Shown here: positions 1 to 12,545 of the stretch, in pieces
Numbering within the stretch: position 1 is the first letter of the stretch
Layout of the letters: each line of letters begins with the position of its first letter
From: Hemibagrus wyckioides
Taxonomy: Eukaryota > Chordata > Actinopteri > Siluriformes > Bagridae
Assembly: GCF_019097595.1 (NCBI RefSeq)
Contig: NC_080734.1
Coordinates: 9,097,392 to 9,161,391, forward strand
Reading direction: 5' to 3'
DNA: 64,000 nt
Program-made: the position numbers and the translations under genes
Notes under the pieces: model-generated
Database searches by the model: none
What the model saw: the letters and a program-made list of their open reading frames with translations, nothing else
Told to the model about the DNA's origin: nothing

Positions 1-140
1 AAGAGGCCATGCATTATAAAAAAAAAAAATTTATTTCTTGTTTTCTCGTAATCTCGACATAAAAGATTCTTGTTGTCATGACTTAATTTTCTTGTGATCC
101 TGACATAACAAAAAACAGTTTTCTCATGATGTAATTGTAT
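1..140. mobile_element. Partial MITE with AAGAGGCCATGCATT end
   Basis: The window opens with the same 15-bp terminus that bounds the complete element at 1269-1451. It is followed by the same kind of AT-rich body (TTTCTTGTTTTCTCGTAAT-like text, then TTGTGATCCTGACATAACA). The opposite terminus is not found nearby, so this is a half copy or one cut by the window edge. The superfamily is not resolved. Confidence 0.5.
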
Positions 141-699
141 CACAGGAAAAGCTTCTGGGGCCTTTTCCGCTCCTTACACTGACTAACCTGTCAGCTCAGG
201 GGCCCCCTTCACATCCCTACTATGCAGACCTGTTCTATACCCGAATAGCGGTATCTAGAGAAACTGTGCACTTCTTTTCTTCACCTGCCCATGCAGTCCT
301 GTCTCACAGGGTTACCCAGCCCATTCACCAGCAGTATCCACAGGAATTTTCATTACCGGATCCTTAACGCCCGTACAGACCTAAGATATACTCTGCCTGT
401 ACAGAATATCTCAGCATATCTGGTCATGCTCTTTACAGATATAAATAGTGGTATCTACAAGACTTCCTTTCACACAATTACACACTCGCACATGTGCTCC
501 CCCAACCTATAGGTAGGAGCTCAATTATTGCTTATTCTTATCCAATTCCTTTCTCTTCACCACTCTATCAGTTTCTTGGCTCGAGGCCAGCTACCCATGC
601 CCTTCCTGAAGCTGCTCCTCACTCTCCAGGCCACAGACACAATTAGAAAGACTTTGAATAAACAGGTGTCTGCTTACCTTTTGTTGTGGCCGGTCTCTG

Positions 700-810
700 T
701 AGCCTGGCCTGTTGAGCCCCACGTTGGGTGCCAATACTCGCTAATGTTTCTGGTGTATATCATGGTGTATGTTTCTCCTTCTTAAGTGTCTGACACTTAT
801 GTTGAAGTTG
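700..810 (-). mobile_element. LTR retroelement remnant: LTR end plus primer binding site
   Basis: On the minus strand, positions 733-716 read TGGCACCCAACGTGGGGC. This matches the primer binding site complementary to tRNA-Lys1,2 (TGGCGCCCAACGTGGGGC) at 17 of 18 bases. Minus-strand DNA upstream of it (higher coordinates, to about 800) would be the end of the LTR, and contains the near-palindrome AAGTGTCAGACACTT. No gag or pol sequence is recognisable below 716, so this is a fragment. Which LTR superfamily it belongs to is not resolved. Confidence 0.45.
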
Positions 811-892
811 TTAAACACTGACTGATATAGAGCTATTTCAGTTGGAATTAATCACTTATCTGAACCTCTAAAACACATTCTTATGGATGTCT

Positions 893-1012
893 AAGAGGCC
901 ATGAATCATTACTATTATTATTTTTCTTGCTTGTTTTCTCATGGTCACGGTTTAATTTTGTTCGTGATCCCGACATTACGAGTTGATTTCTTGTTATCTC
1001 CACTTATTTTTT
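893..1012. mobile_element. Partial copy of the AAGAGGCC MITE family
   Basis: Starts AAGAGGCCATGAATCATTAC and continues with TTTTCTTGCTTGTTTTCTC and TTCGTGATCCCGACATTACG, paralleling the half copy at the window start. It has one terminus only. Confidence 0.45.
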
Positions 1013-1074
1013 TCTGTGTATTTTTTTCTGTGTATTCAGCTCCATGTCCGTCAGCATTTCACAATTTCCACATT

Positions 1075-1140
1075 AGTGTCCGACACTTCAGAAAGAGTCA
1101 CATATACCATGATATACACCAGAAACATTCTGGCAAGATT
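1075..1140 (+). repeat. Inverted copy of the LTR end at 740-800
   Basis: GTGTCCGACACTTCAGAAAG followed by ACCATGATATACACCAGAAA matches, in opposite orientation, the LTR-end segment next to the primer binding site. Similarity covers roughly 60 bp and stops where the other copy enters its primer binding site. This suggests two LTR fragments in inverted orientation, or a rearranged element. Confidence 0.45.
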
Positions 1141-1268
1141 CAAGATTTTCGTAAAACCTGTGCCAAGTTCTTGTGTGGACCAGTTGGTCTGCTGTGGCGA
1201 CCCCTCTCACATGTATAGAGCAGCCAAAAGATCAACAACAATTATCACTGCTACAAAAGTCCAAGTAC

Positions 1269-1451
1269 AAGAGGCCATGCATTACATTTTTTTTCTTTCT
1301 TACTTTCATTTTCCCGTAATACAAAACTTGTGATCTGATGTTGAGATCACAATAACGAGAAAACAACTTTTGTTATGTCAAGATTACAAGAATATTAAGT
1401 AGTGACCATAAGAAAACAAAAAAGAAAAAAAATAGAAATGCATGGCCTCTT
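1269..1451. mobile_element. Complete short MITE with 15-bp terminal inverted repeats
   Basis: AAGAGGCCATGCATT at 1269-1283 is the exact reverse complement of AATGCATGGCCTCTT at 1437-1451. The 183-bp element is AT-rich with no coding capacity. Inside, TTGTGATCTGATG / GAGATCACAATAACGAGAAA suggests a longer imperfect fold-back. I see no clear target site duplication, so the superfamily is open. Confidence 0.65.
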
Positions 1452-1572
1452 AGGACTTCCATACACCACACCCTCCAAAGGAAAACAAAAGTAAGATTGC
1501 ATTTGTCCAACAGATATCTCTAAAGCAAAACTGCTAAGGGTCATCTACAGTCTTAATGATATATTTATAGCT

Positions 1573-1596
1573 AGAGAGAGAGAGAGAGAGAGAGAG
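1573..1596. repeat. (AG)n microsatellite
   Basis: Uninterrupted AG dinucleotide run of about 12 copies. Confidence 0.95.
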
Positions 1597-1779
1597 GCTA
1601 CACTTTCTTACACACATACACTGACACTTTATTTATGACTTTAATTATAACCACTATACATTTTACATACACACACACTTCCACAGCTGTTCATGACACA
1701 CGTCTAGTTTTTTTTTTTTTTATTTCTTAGAGCTATATTGGAAGATTATTGTGCAAGAGTTAAGGGTTTGTCTTCTCTC

Positions 1780-1862
1780 TTGCTGTTGTGTTGTAGCTGT
1801 TTTGACACCAAATTTCCCCTTGGGGATTAATACATTACTTTATCTATCTATCTATCTATTTA
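1780..1862 (+). mobile_element. Non-LTR retroposon 3' tail ending in (TATC)n
   Basis: The text AAATTTCCCCTTGGGGATTA followed by ATACATTACTTTATCTATC is the widespread fish retroposon terminus in which a short FCCC...GGGATTAATAAAGT-type tail runs into TATC repeats. The same arrangement recurs at 11.5 kb and, inverted, at 26.4 kb. The parent element (Rex1/L2-like) is an inference. Confidence 0.5.
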
Positions 1863-4800
1863 AGTAATATCACACAAGCAAGAGTGCAGTTATACTGACT
1901 ATCTGCAGGGCTGTGATTAAATAACCCTGCGGGCTCATGCTGTTGCTGTCAGGTTACTAAGAGCCAGCTGGATGGTATCAAAATAAAGTGATACCCTGGC
2001 CTTTTGGTCTTTAAATTGCTGGCTGGCAGTGAAATGCTTGACTCACAGAGCCACAAACATTGGAAAAAAATACAGCAAAAATTTCAAATATGGTTAAGTG
2101 ACAAGTCACCACATCCTTGATACTTGAAAATGGTCAGTGCTAACACATTATCAAAGTATACGCTGAGTTGTGTGCTGTTTCATGGAATTTAGCTGTTATG
2201 AAAGCTGTTATGATTGAATGAATATTTTATGATAATTCGATTATCATTGTTGATAAACAGCCATTCATTGGCATGCATTTTATTTTATTTTTTAATTCTA
2301 TCTTATTGATATTAAGTGACATTTATCAAGCATTACATCGCCAGTTCACTGCCACTAACACAAGTTTTCATTTCATGAGTACCAACTCTTAGATTTGCAA
2401 CCTAGACAAGTGTTACTGATGAAAAGATGTGTAAGTTTTATTCAAGAATTTTACGAATTTGTCAGTGTAGATAACAGTTCGAATTTGTTCCATATCTGTG
2501 TTAGAAAGTCTAATGCCTTCCAGGCCTGTAATTGTTGAATTTATTCATAACAGTTAAAGAGATTATTTTCTGTAGGTTTTAGCTTGAGTTTGGAAAGTGC
2601 AGACTGTGCGTTTCATATGAATAACAATGATTTTAATATAGAAAGTCTAATTAAAATGATCCCCCCCCAACACACACACCACTATCACCACTACTTTTTA
2701 GTTGTTTTTTTTTCTTTTCTTTTTCCTATTTATAGGAAAAGAATAATTTTGTCCTCAGTCCATTTTTTTCCTATCTTGCCAGTCTGTACCCTATGTTTAA
2801 TTCATTCCTAAACCCCAGTGTGCCTGAATCTGAAATTGGTGAAAGCTTTTCTTATGCCATTGCAAATGTATCACAGTTTTTCTTTCTTTTGCTCTCACTC
2901 TTCCTGCTTTCTTTCTATTTTGCTCTATGCTACGACACAGCAGGTAGCAAACTAAAGGTATATAACCTACTGTCAGTGTTCTCACTTTGCTTTGTGTCCC
3001 TTTCTAAGAAGTGAAGACGGAGCAAGAGGAGGATTACAATGAAGAAAACTCTACAATAGAGGGAGTTCGAAGAGGGGATTCAATAATATGAAGAAAAGCA
3101 ACGAGAGAGAGAGAGAGAGCAGGACAAAAAAAATGATATTAAAGATATTGAAAGGTGTTGAAATTTGTCTGAATAGCCTGTTAACTTGTTCAGTTATTGC
3201 TGCTGAATTACAATCATACATCCAAGTATGTGTGTGAGAGCCTTTGTGCAAGCTATATAATACAGTGATAATGGTCAGCAGAGTCTCTTATTAATCTCTT
3301 CATCAAAAACACATTGTAAAAGCTCTCTCAACATAGCACTACGTACATCTGGCTGTAAGGTGTGTGTGCATATTTGTGACAGATGTTTGCATATAACTAA
3401 AGTCAGTCATTTTGAAAATTCCATATCTATGCTAGAATAAATTACACTGTAAAACATTTACTGTATTCTCTATAGTGTAATATTTCGAGAAGGAGTGGTT
3501 AAATGTTTGTAGAATTTATGTGGAATTGTTAAAGTAAGCAGCAGATGAACTTATTATATTTTGGAATTGTTCCAAACAGGGTCAAAGTCAAATGTCTGAA
3601 ATATTTTTTCTGCAATAGCTTCATCCCTGTTTGAGGTTTATTTTAAGGGTTTATCAGGCATACAGTTTAATACCAAGACTCACTAGACTTGATGGGGGAG
3701 ATGGCATCTATATCAACACCAACTTCGAGTTCTACTTGCTGTGTTTTTAAACCACTTTTAACAGTTGTATTGACAATTGTATTACTTCAATCACAAAATA
3801 ATGCTTATTTGACATTGTATGGATTATTAATTAGAAAAGGGATAGGTTCAAGTTAAAAAATAATATGTTAGATTTGTGAATCATAATGAATCATATAAAT
3901 CATTTATTTTGATTATTTAAAAATTGAAATTTGACATTTATAGAATGTAAACTACAATAATAAAAAATATGATGTATTTACAGGACAGAACAGGACTTTG
4001 GGATGAATTAGAACTAAAGTCTAGTGGAAATGCTTCTCATTATAGTGGAGGCTGTTATATTTTATGGAGGTTGCTGAAGGTCAACATGGAGAGAAAGAAC
4101 CATCTGACATTACAGACTCCATCATTAATCAAGCGGGAATCTGCTATCAGCCGACGTGTTTGATTAGTCACCTTAGTCCTCCATAATTTCTTTGCAGTTT
4201 GTGATGCCTCCCTTCATAGATTGGTATTTCAATATGCTGCAATAGAAGGCACTGGAGGAGCAATAGTGGTAACAACTGAGACAAAGTTATTTGGTTTCAA
4301 ATTATGCCTGCTTGTTCAGGAAGGGCTGGCTTCTGTAGCTGTGGTGGGCTAAACACAGACACACAGGGGGCTAAGGTGAGGAAAACAAGTGCTCTTTTAC
4401 TTTTAAAAAAATTGGAGAAGGGCATGTCTTCCTTGATGTGGAGATCAGTGAGCAGTGACAAGGGGGGACCCAGATATTTCCACGTGGAACTTGGTGTCCA
4501 AGCAGTCAAGCTTTTGAGGAAGAAATGGAAGCACACGTCAACATTTCTCTCCCAGCTTCTGCAGGAGGGTGAAGAACCGCTTCTGCAATCACTGGACATA
4601 CACTGTGTGTTTCTGCTGCCTGCCTTGCAGCCACATGCTTTCCATCTTTTATATTCTGTAAAAAAAAAATAGTCCAAATTGTCCAAATCTCTCACATAAG
4701 AAGTGACTTAAAAGTCTATGTACGTAATCATATATGATAGCAGAATAAATTATGGCAATTATGGGATATTGCCATTAATTATTTTATGAAGATTGAGATG

Positions 4801-6105
4801 CAACTTCTCTCAGCATTCTTAATACTTTTAGATCTGTTGTTTTCCACAATAAGCTTTCTTCCAAATACATGGTAGAAGCTTTTGAACTGAAACTTTGACC
4901 CTTACTGGGAATAACAGAAGTGATATCAGAAGTGCAACAACATTAATGTAGCTTTCTAAACCAGCTGCACTTGGAAATCAGCACAGCAGCAATCACACAC
5001 ATACAAGACGCTAAGTAATGAGCCGAGACTATTTTTGCCATGAGCAACGTGCCATTAGGAACATGTACGCACACACTGCCATATTGTTTTCAACTCATTG
5101 CTTTAAAAAAAAAACAGTAGCAATAATGATCTGCTTTGCTGGTTGTGCTAAGCGTGCTTCCACATGTTAAGTCAATCATTCTTTTTACTCTTTCTATACC
5201 TCTGTTTGAAAGGGGATTTGTTTTAAATGACCAGGTTAAGAAATGTTGTTATCATCATGTCATTTTAGTTTTTTCTGAATCCATTATGTCATTATATTTT
5301 ATGTTGTAATAAAAAATTAATATTTGTATATTGAGCATTCCTGTGTCTGGAAAGTTCACACAATCATTTACCTCTACTGTCTGACTTATAGTGCATGTTG
5401 GTAAAGACCATGTGAGAAAAGATCCTATTCTTCTTAAGTATGAAGCCGTTCTTTTTGTAGCCAAGACTGCTGGTATAAATGGACTTTTTTGGAAAGAAGG
5501 CTTAACGTTTGATATACACACCATCTGCTTTGCTGTTAACAAACAGTTGCCCTGGAGCAAGACTTTTGTGCAACGAAGATCAGCAGTACTCTCAAAGATT
5601 TTGCAGAATAAAAATTTACAGAATGGTATGCAGTAGCTTGACTGAAGCTGATTTATTTCTATCCCAGATGGCAGATTCATGCAGCACTGCCAGTCAAGTT
5701 ACTGCATATAGTGAAAGCTGGTTCATTTTTACGCATGTTTTGCTGACACTTCCATATCTTTCAATATCTTTCAAGAAATAAATACTAATAAAATACCTTG
5801 GTCCTTGCTTCTGACATTTTCATGTCAAATCTGAATAGTAAAACAAACTTAATTTCAGAGCCACTCACTGAAGCTGATAATTTGGATATATAAGCAGTAG
5901 ATTTGAAAAATCTATTTATAGCATCCAGGCCTAGCTACAAAAATGCACTTCCTGAAGTATCTTTAATGTCTTTGGCACATTGGTACAATCAAACCCACGT
6001 CTGGTTAGGCTGAGTGTAGAGTTTTAAATGTACAAATTTGCTGAATATCAATATTATCAATAATTATTATTGTATGTGTTGTTTAATGAGTAATATAACT
6101 AAAAA
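1863..6105. other. Gene-poor AT-rich stretch, no supported gene
   Basis: Mostly unique AT-rich DNA with short GA, T and A runs (for example GA at about 3100-3118). Two overlapping frames of about 122-132 codons lie on opposite strands at 4297-4695. Neither resembles a family I know, and neither has promoter or splice context, so neither is called. The slightly GC-richer block 4300-4640 is the only compositional anomaly. Confidence 0.6.
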
Positions 6106-6831
6106 TATACTCACTGAACACTCTATTAGGAAGACGTGTACACCGGCTTATTCATGTAATGCTCATATCTAATCAGCCAGTCATGTAGCAGCAGTATAAT
6201 AGATTAAATCATGCAGGTTCAGGACAAGAAGCTTTGGATAATGTTCACATCAGCCATCAGAAAAGGAAAAATGCAATCTGCAAAATTTTGACTGTGGCAT
6301 GATTGTTGCGTATTTCTATAACTGCTGATCCCCAGGGATTTTCAGACAGTCTCTAGAGTTTGCAATAAAGAGAAAATGTCAAGTGAGTTCACAGACACAC
6401 CAAAACAGATAGCTGAAGACTGGAAAAACATAGCCTGGTCTGATGAATCTCAATTTCTGCTGAGGCACACAGATTTAAAAGTTTGGTGGAAACAGGATGA
6501 ATCCATGGACCCAACCTGCCTCAACAGTCCAGGCTGGTGGAGGTGGTGCAATGGTGTGGGGAATGTTTTCTTGTCACACATTGAGCCTGTTCCTAGTCAC
6601 AATTTACCCCAACTTCTAATGGCTACTTCTGGCATGACAATGCACCATGTCACAATCAAACTGCTTTCATGAACATGACCAGTCACTGGATCTGAATCCA
6701 GTAGAACTCCTTTAGGACGTGGTAGAACAGACAGCTTATGAAATCCATTCCACAATGAATTGAGACTGTTCTGAGAGCAAAGGGAGGCCCAGTAGTATAG
6801 TGTTTCTAATAAATTACCCATTGAGTGTATT
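6106..6831 (+). mobile_element. Tc1/mariner element, degenerate
   Basis: The left end (ATACTCACTGAACACTCTAT from 6107) and the reverse complement of the right end (ATACACTCAATGGGTAATTT) are imperfect terminal inverted repeats flanked by TA. The body encodes recognisable but frame-disrupted Tc1 transposase: WSDESQFLLRHTD around the first catalytic Asp, HDNAPCHNQ around the second, and DLNPVELL where DLNPIE normally carries the third acidic residue. At 726 bp it is roughly half the usual length, so the N-terminal helix-turn-helix part is mostly deleted. Confidence 0.8.
6376..6672 (+). pseudogene. Tc1-type transposase fragment
   Basis: The 98-codon frame holds the start of the DDE catalytic domain (WKNIAWSDESQF, then a degraded WWRWCNGVGNVF block corresponding to the usual GGG-S-MVWG region). 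The second and third catalytic blocks continue downstream in other frames, with a stop replacing part of the NPIEHLWD motif. Active members of this family cut and paste DNA at TA dinucleotides. This copy lacks an intact DNA-binding region and catalytic triad, so it cannot be functional. Confidence 0.75.
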
Positions 6832-7157
6832 TTCAAATATTGTTAAAAATCACCATTGCTCAAACAGGGATGTAACTAATGGAGTGTAATGTCAACATGT
6901 CATTTTTAAATGTGAATCAGAATGTGCAGATGTTTATCTCAGCCAGCTCATTAGTTCTTCATTTGAGTAGAGACACATTTGTGTGCGAGATGCACCACGA
7001 AGGACAGCCCTGGATGTAGAATTATCTGCAGATGGGCTTTTTGAAGATTCTTAATGATCATAGAACTTTTTTGTTTGGTTGGTTAGTTTTTTTCTTGTTT
7101 AATTGTTTTTTTTAGGTTATTTTATAATTTCATTTAATCATTAAAATGCACCAGATG

Positions 7158-7380
7158 GCCTCCTGGTTGTCCAGTGACAGGATCCCGTGCTCTCATTGCC
7201 GTGGCCCCCCCAGCCACTGAAGAGTTAACTCTCTGTGCCGGACCCAAGCCAGGGTAAAAATGGGAGGGTTGCGACAGGTAGGGCATCCAGCATAAAACCT
7301 GTGCCAAATCATGCAGATCGAATGATCTGCTACAAACAGCGGATCCTGCCATTGCGCAGTGAATTAAAAAAAATTTAATT
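7158..7380 (+). mobile_element. tRNA-derived SINE with common fish body
   Basis: The head reads CCTCCTGGTTGTCCAGTGAC and GGATCCCGTGCTCTCATTGC (tRNA-like 5' region). It is followed by AGCCACTGAAGAGTTAACTC, the GGGAGGGTTGCGACAGGTAG core and CATAAAACCTGTGCCAAATC. The B-box segment seen in the 14-kb copy (GTTCAATTCCC on that strand) is deleted here. CACCAGATG occurs at 7149-7157 and again at 7381-7389, a possible short target duplication. The 3' end is diverged. Confidence 0.65.
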
Positions 7381-8038
7381 CACCAGATGATTTGATTCAT
7401 TTTGATAGTCTCTGTTTCCAGTGTTCAGTAATTTCTTTCAGTATTTGTTCATGTGAAATAATCTTGTATTTATAAGAGCAGAGATCATGCTCTGCTGAGT
7501 TCTAGTGCAAACTTTGACCCCAATTTTTAGCTGTGTTTAGGAACATTCATTAAAGCCTTCCTGCAGAGGTCTCCTAAAACCTCTTCAGTCCAGCTTTATA
7601 GCTAAGCTATATTTGTATTTTTAAATAAAGTATTAATTCACTTGACTTCAGTTAAATCTTAACTATTCACCATGTTATTAATAGTTCAGGAGAGGGGTTT
7701 AATTTTCTACCAGGATGTGGCTCTTTTGAAAGATTTACAAAAATAGAGCACACTTCCAAAATTGTTTTTAATTAACACTTCTAACTTGGCCTCACTGAAA
7801 CATATTTTTTTCTCCTCTTTGCTTTGGATGGCTTTTTCTGTTTATCATGCTTGCTATTTGGAGGAGACGCAAGGCACTATGGAAGCTGAAATTAAAAACA
7901 TAAGTAAATTAAAAATAGCAAAAACCAATTACCTCCTGATTTTCATAAGCTCAAAATATAATATAGGCAATGTTTTGAAGGACTTTGACACAAACAAGCA
8001 GTTATAGATGTATGCAATTCTTCAGTAACTAAAAAATA

Positions 8039-8042
<4 letters not shown>

Positions 8043-8074
<32 letters not shown>
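8043..8074. repeat. (CT)n microsatellite
   Basis: Uninterrupted CT run of about 16 copies. Confidence 0.95.
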
Positions 8075-8077
<3 letters not shown>

Positions 8078-8190
8078 ACTTAGCTTTGTCTGAAGTTGGT
8101 ATCCTTTGAATAGAATATTTTGTTCTCTTCTTTTTCCTTGGTGCTTTGAGTTAGTTTATTTGCCTTTTTTGACTTCTGTACTTTCTAATC

Positions 8191-8246
8191 TTCTTTTCTT
8201 TTCTTTTCTTTTCTTTTCTTTTCTTTTCTTTTCTTTTCTTTTCTTT

Positions 8247-8306
<60 letters not shown>
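8191..8306. repeat. Compound (TTTTC)n-(CT)n-(CA)n microsatellite
   Basis: About 12 pentanucleotide TTTTC units run directly into about 16 CT units and then about 12 CA units. The first two parts form a pure polypyrimidine tract of roughly 90 bp. Confidence 0.95.
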
Positions 8307-8307
<1 letters not shown>

Positions 8308-9418
8308 TTTCTGAATCATTTTCATGATTCACTTTCTTCTTTCCATGTAAAAATCTTTCTTTCTGTTCCTCCTTTCCGTTCTTTCTCTATGATGTAAACA
8401 CTCTTGAACCTCAACTTAATCACTCTCTATCTCTCTCTGTCTCTCTCTCTCTCTCCATGCCACACTTTACATAGGCAACACTTTGTGAAGTGAATTAGCA
8501 AAACTGCCTCTGCTTTTGGATCTCGCTCTTGGTCTGGGTTTTCAGTGGTTCTGTGTCCTCCGTTGCTCCCCATGAAAGTTCCTACAGCCTGTATCACTTT
8601 ATATCTGACCAGCTAGAGAATCTGTCATGTCTAGGTCTTAAATCGTGGTGTCTAACATGTACTTCACTAAAACAAAAGGCTAATCACCAATACTGGGCTG
8701 CTTCTGCACTGAGAAAACACAAATTTTGAACCTGAAGCTCTCAGCACTCCTCCATACACACACACACACACAGATGCTTACATACAGACAGTTGGGCATG
8801 AATAGCTCATAAAGTAGAAATATGTAGCAAAAACTAGCAAAGGAAACCAGCCTGTGGAAAAGGATGTGGAAAGTTTGTTAAAGGTCACTGCATCTCAGCA
8901 GAATGTCAACTGATATCAGATGAAAACTGCTTGGTAAATTCACCGCTGTGTTCTACAGTCAAGCTTTCATTCGCTATGTTGAAAAATATCAACAAGTCTT
9001 ATTCATGTCTTTTCACAAATATTGACATGTTAGAAGATTGATTAGAAAAAGTAGAAAATAGCAGCAAGCGTGGAAGATAATAGTAAGCATGTAAATAACA
9101 GCTCTCATTTAAGCAAAAAAATAAATAAATAATTGTCAAATTTCAGGAAAGAGCCAAAATGATTACTTTTCACCTAGTCATTAAAGAATTATTCTCCATG
9201 AGACACATTTTTGTTTTTGTGCATATTAAACCCACAGCAATGATGTCATTAAAGTTAAAACAAAGTGATTTATCTAAACTGCACTTGCACTTTAATGTGC
9301 TCTACATGGAAGGTGTATCATTCATTTATACAGCATTACAATGAACTACTAAACCATAAATGCACATTATATCATAAAAAGAGGTCAATATAAAACTTTA
9401 ATAAAGCCCCACTGGAGC

Positions 9419-9425
9419 CTCTCTC

Positions 9426-9456
<31 letters not shown>

Positions 9457-9457
9457 T
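9419..9457. repeat. (CT)n microsatellite, one interruption
   Basis: CT run broken once by an A at 9431. Confidence 0.9.
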
Positions 9458-10201
9458 TCAGAGTAAAGAGTAAATTCAATCAGATAAAATTTTAAAAAGT
9501 AGTCATATAAAAGAAAGGTCTTGAAGCACACAACAAAACAGCCACAAAATAAAAACTGGTGCTGTGAGGAAATAATCTTCTTGTTACCCATTTTACTATA
9601 ATGAAAGAAATACTCAACTGGCTTCATTTAAGACTTAACAACATGAGATACTAAGCTCGAACTGTGTTTGCTAGTTTTTACACGCTGTCATGATTCACAC
9701 GTCTCAATGTTGTCGTCGCTTTAGCAATAAAACTCTTCTAGCTCGGTCAGTGAGCTGAATTATGTAGCCTATATACTTTATACAAAATTATAGTTGAGTA
9801 AAAGGCCTTTAAAATCTGTTTTGTTGTCATAAAGCACTCCACGCTTCTCTGTGTATGGTGAAATTTGTAATCAGACTGCACTGGTTTTTCATCCATGATA
9901 AACTAATTAATTGTTCTGTCATGCTCTGTTGAGTTCACCTTCATTTTCCTAAGGCAAATTTAGTTTGCTAGTCATATTCAGTGTCTTTGACTGTTTGATG
10001 AATAGACAGCTGGGTAAAAAGCTCATCACTATGGGAATGAATCTAGCCACTGCGTGTAGTTTATGATGCATTACATGATGAGACCATCATTCATGCTTGC
10101 TGCAAATGTCCTCATAAGCATGCTAAATCACTCACATAAAACTGATTTTTCAAAATTCAATATCTTGTCTGACTGCAACAGTGTGATTTGATTAGGTCAA
10201 A

Positions 10202-10227
10202 ACGGAGGCGAAAGTGTCGGCCTCCGT
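10202..10227. other. Short perfect hairpin in unique DNA
   Basis: ACGGAGGC at 10202-10209 pairs exactly with GCCTCCGT at 10220-10227 across a 10-base loop. Surrounding sequence is non-repetitive. The function is unknown; it could be part of a conserved non-coding element or chance. Confidence 0.35.
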
Positions 10228-10359
10228 GATGCTAAATGAGTTTGAGATAGTTCATATTCCTGTGGAGCAAAATGACAAATGTGTATCACGGCATTCTAAT
10301 TCATTTATTATTATCAGATCTGTCGTGTCATCTGTCTCTCATGATGGCTTATTGGTGAT

Positions 10360-10880
10360 GATGGGTAGACAGACGGATTGTCAGTGAGACCGATAGATGT
10401 CAGGTGGACACCTGGTTAGATGAATGGATTGTTAGGCAGTTGGACAGATGGATAGACAAACAGACATTGTGAAATGGGGTGGCATAGAAATGAATGGATA
10501 AGCAGATAAAAGGGATGAGTGGATCATCAGACAAATAGATAGGCAGAGACAGAGTGATAGACATAGTCAGACATATGAAAATGAACAGACATACAGGTGA
10601 TAGATGGGTATAGATAGAAAACAGATAAATTAGATCGACAGAGAAATGGATAGGCAGCAGGACAGACAGACAGACAGATGGTTAAACAGCCAAAGAGAAA
10701 TATAGATATATGAATGATGTGTGAAATTGGATAGATGATCAATTAAAAGGTGGTTAGACAGATAAACATAAAACCAGACAGAAAAGTACATTGAAGAATG
10801 TAATAGAAAAATAGAGAAGTAGATAGATAAAGGTATTGACTGATAGATAAAGCTTTGGTAGTTTATGCAAATACATAGAC
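10360..10880. repeat. Degenerate GATA/GACA-type tetranucleotide tract
   Basis: About 500 bp dominated by decayed AGACAGA, GATAGATA and GGATGGAT words without a stable period. This is consistent with an old tetranucleotide microsatellite that has accumulated point mutations. Confidence 0.6.
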
Positions 10881-11514
10881 TTCAATAGATGAATCAAAAT
10901 AATTCACTCAGCCATGATAATATGAACTAAACGTACCATTATATCAATCAATAGCAAAATAAATCAGTGAAGACAATTAGATAAATGCTGTAACTGAACC
11001 AGTAATTGGTATGTTCATGTTAGAAGTGGATTTTTACATGGAACTTCTTTCACATAGATACATCTCTTCACACATACTGATGGTGTTAGGATTTGTGTCA
11101 AGATTCATCGGTATGTTCCAGCTCACAGGGCTTTGTGTCACGAGAAGGGGTGTCCTGTGTCATTTATTCCTCTTGATAAGTAACACTTAAAGACAGGTCA
11201 GTTATATTAGAGGACATGTTCAGGAAGCTGAGTTGCAAAGGAAGCAAGTATCTGGGGAAATCACGAGGGCAAAAAATCATTTTGTGGTCAAGTATAAGAT
11301 ACTCATTTATAGTCTATGAGTACACTGTGTAGCCAAGTAGTCTGTTTGCAGAAGTTCTAAAATTGCTAACAAACAGGCACAGAGAAAAACAGCATTTTAC
11401 TTCTAAATTAAATACAGTGGACAAGACAGCTTTTTTTATCAGATGTATACCAAGCAATAAGAAACCTGTGAAGCTAACTGGCTGCAACTTAATAGCAGAT
11501 GTTCAATGTTAAAT

Positions 11515-11669
<155 letters not shown>

Positions 11670-12224
11670 TCAAAAGTGATAATCAAAATTTCACCTATTT
11701 GTTTTGTATTAGATAACAAGGCCAAGGCTTGTGATTGAACAGGCCAAAGTTTACCATAGATGTAGTAGTTGAGAGGCAAAAATGAATCACTTCCAAAAAT
11801 ATCTTTCACATCATGTTTCCTTACTCCTTCAGTGAATTGGGGAAAAAATGTTTTATCCAAGAAGATAGCATCCCTCATGTATCCCTCATTAAGTTAAATC
11901 CTGTATGTACATATTTGGAAATAATAATGCTGCAACTAATCTAGGTATCTCTGTAGAGCTTTAGTGTTTGGGTGAAGCAACAAAAGACAAAAGAGCTATT
12001 TTCATGCATTAGTTTATTGTTAAATGTATTGGGACAAATGGGGCAAAGTATAACCATGCTTTCTTTCAACATATATTTAAATTCTGCTGAAATACTGATC
12101 ATGTATTTTGAGTGACCTGTGATGATTTGTTTGACTTTCTAGATCTCACCTTTCTAGATTCACAGTTGTGGGATAGAACAACAAGCAAGCATTCCATTTA
12201 TTTCCCCATTTATTACTTCATGTA

Positions 12225-12545
12225 TTATTCAATTCAATTCCATTTTATATGTATAATGCTTTTAACAATGGACATTGTTAACATGGACAAGCATTAAAGA
12301 AATATATAAATTCGGGATATAAATTTTTAAATTCATGAATTTATACTTAACGAGTAAGTCAGAGGAGACAGTGGCAAAGAAAAACTCCCTAAGACAACAG
12401 AAACCTTGAAAGGAACCAAACTTAAAAGGAAACCATCCTCATCTGGGTGATAGTGAGATTATAAATGTGTTATTTAGTCAAAGCACGCAGTTGTGTAAGT
12501 TGGGAATTTATTATTTTTTTTACATGAAGTCACTGATGGACACAA
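12225..12545 (+). repeat. Dispersed fish repeat segment
   Basis: ATTCAATTCAATTCCATTTT, then CTTTTAACAATGGACATTGT, GAAAAACTCCCT and CATCCTCATCTGGGTGATAG are words I recognise as part of a very abundant interspersed repeat in fish, especially catfish, genomes. I cannot assign it to a class from the sequence alone. It lies just beyond the 3' side of the minus-strand L2 fragment at 13.07 kb. Confidence 0.5.

Larger units (their letters stand above)
7390..11514. other. Gene-poor stretch with microsatellites
   Basis: No coding region is supported. It contains several CT and CA runs listed separately, and otherwise unique AT-rich DNA. The interval 9990-10330 is non-repetitive and of normal complexity, so it is the most plausible place here for a conserved non-coding element. 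Confidence 0.55.

Noticed and set aside
4297..4695. Possible gene in overlapping 122- and 132-codon frames on opposite strands
   Set aside because: No recognisable domain, no splice or promoter context. The two frames overlap on opposite strands, so at most one could be real, and neither is distinguishable from chance.
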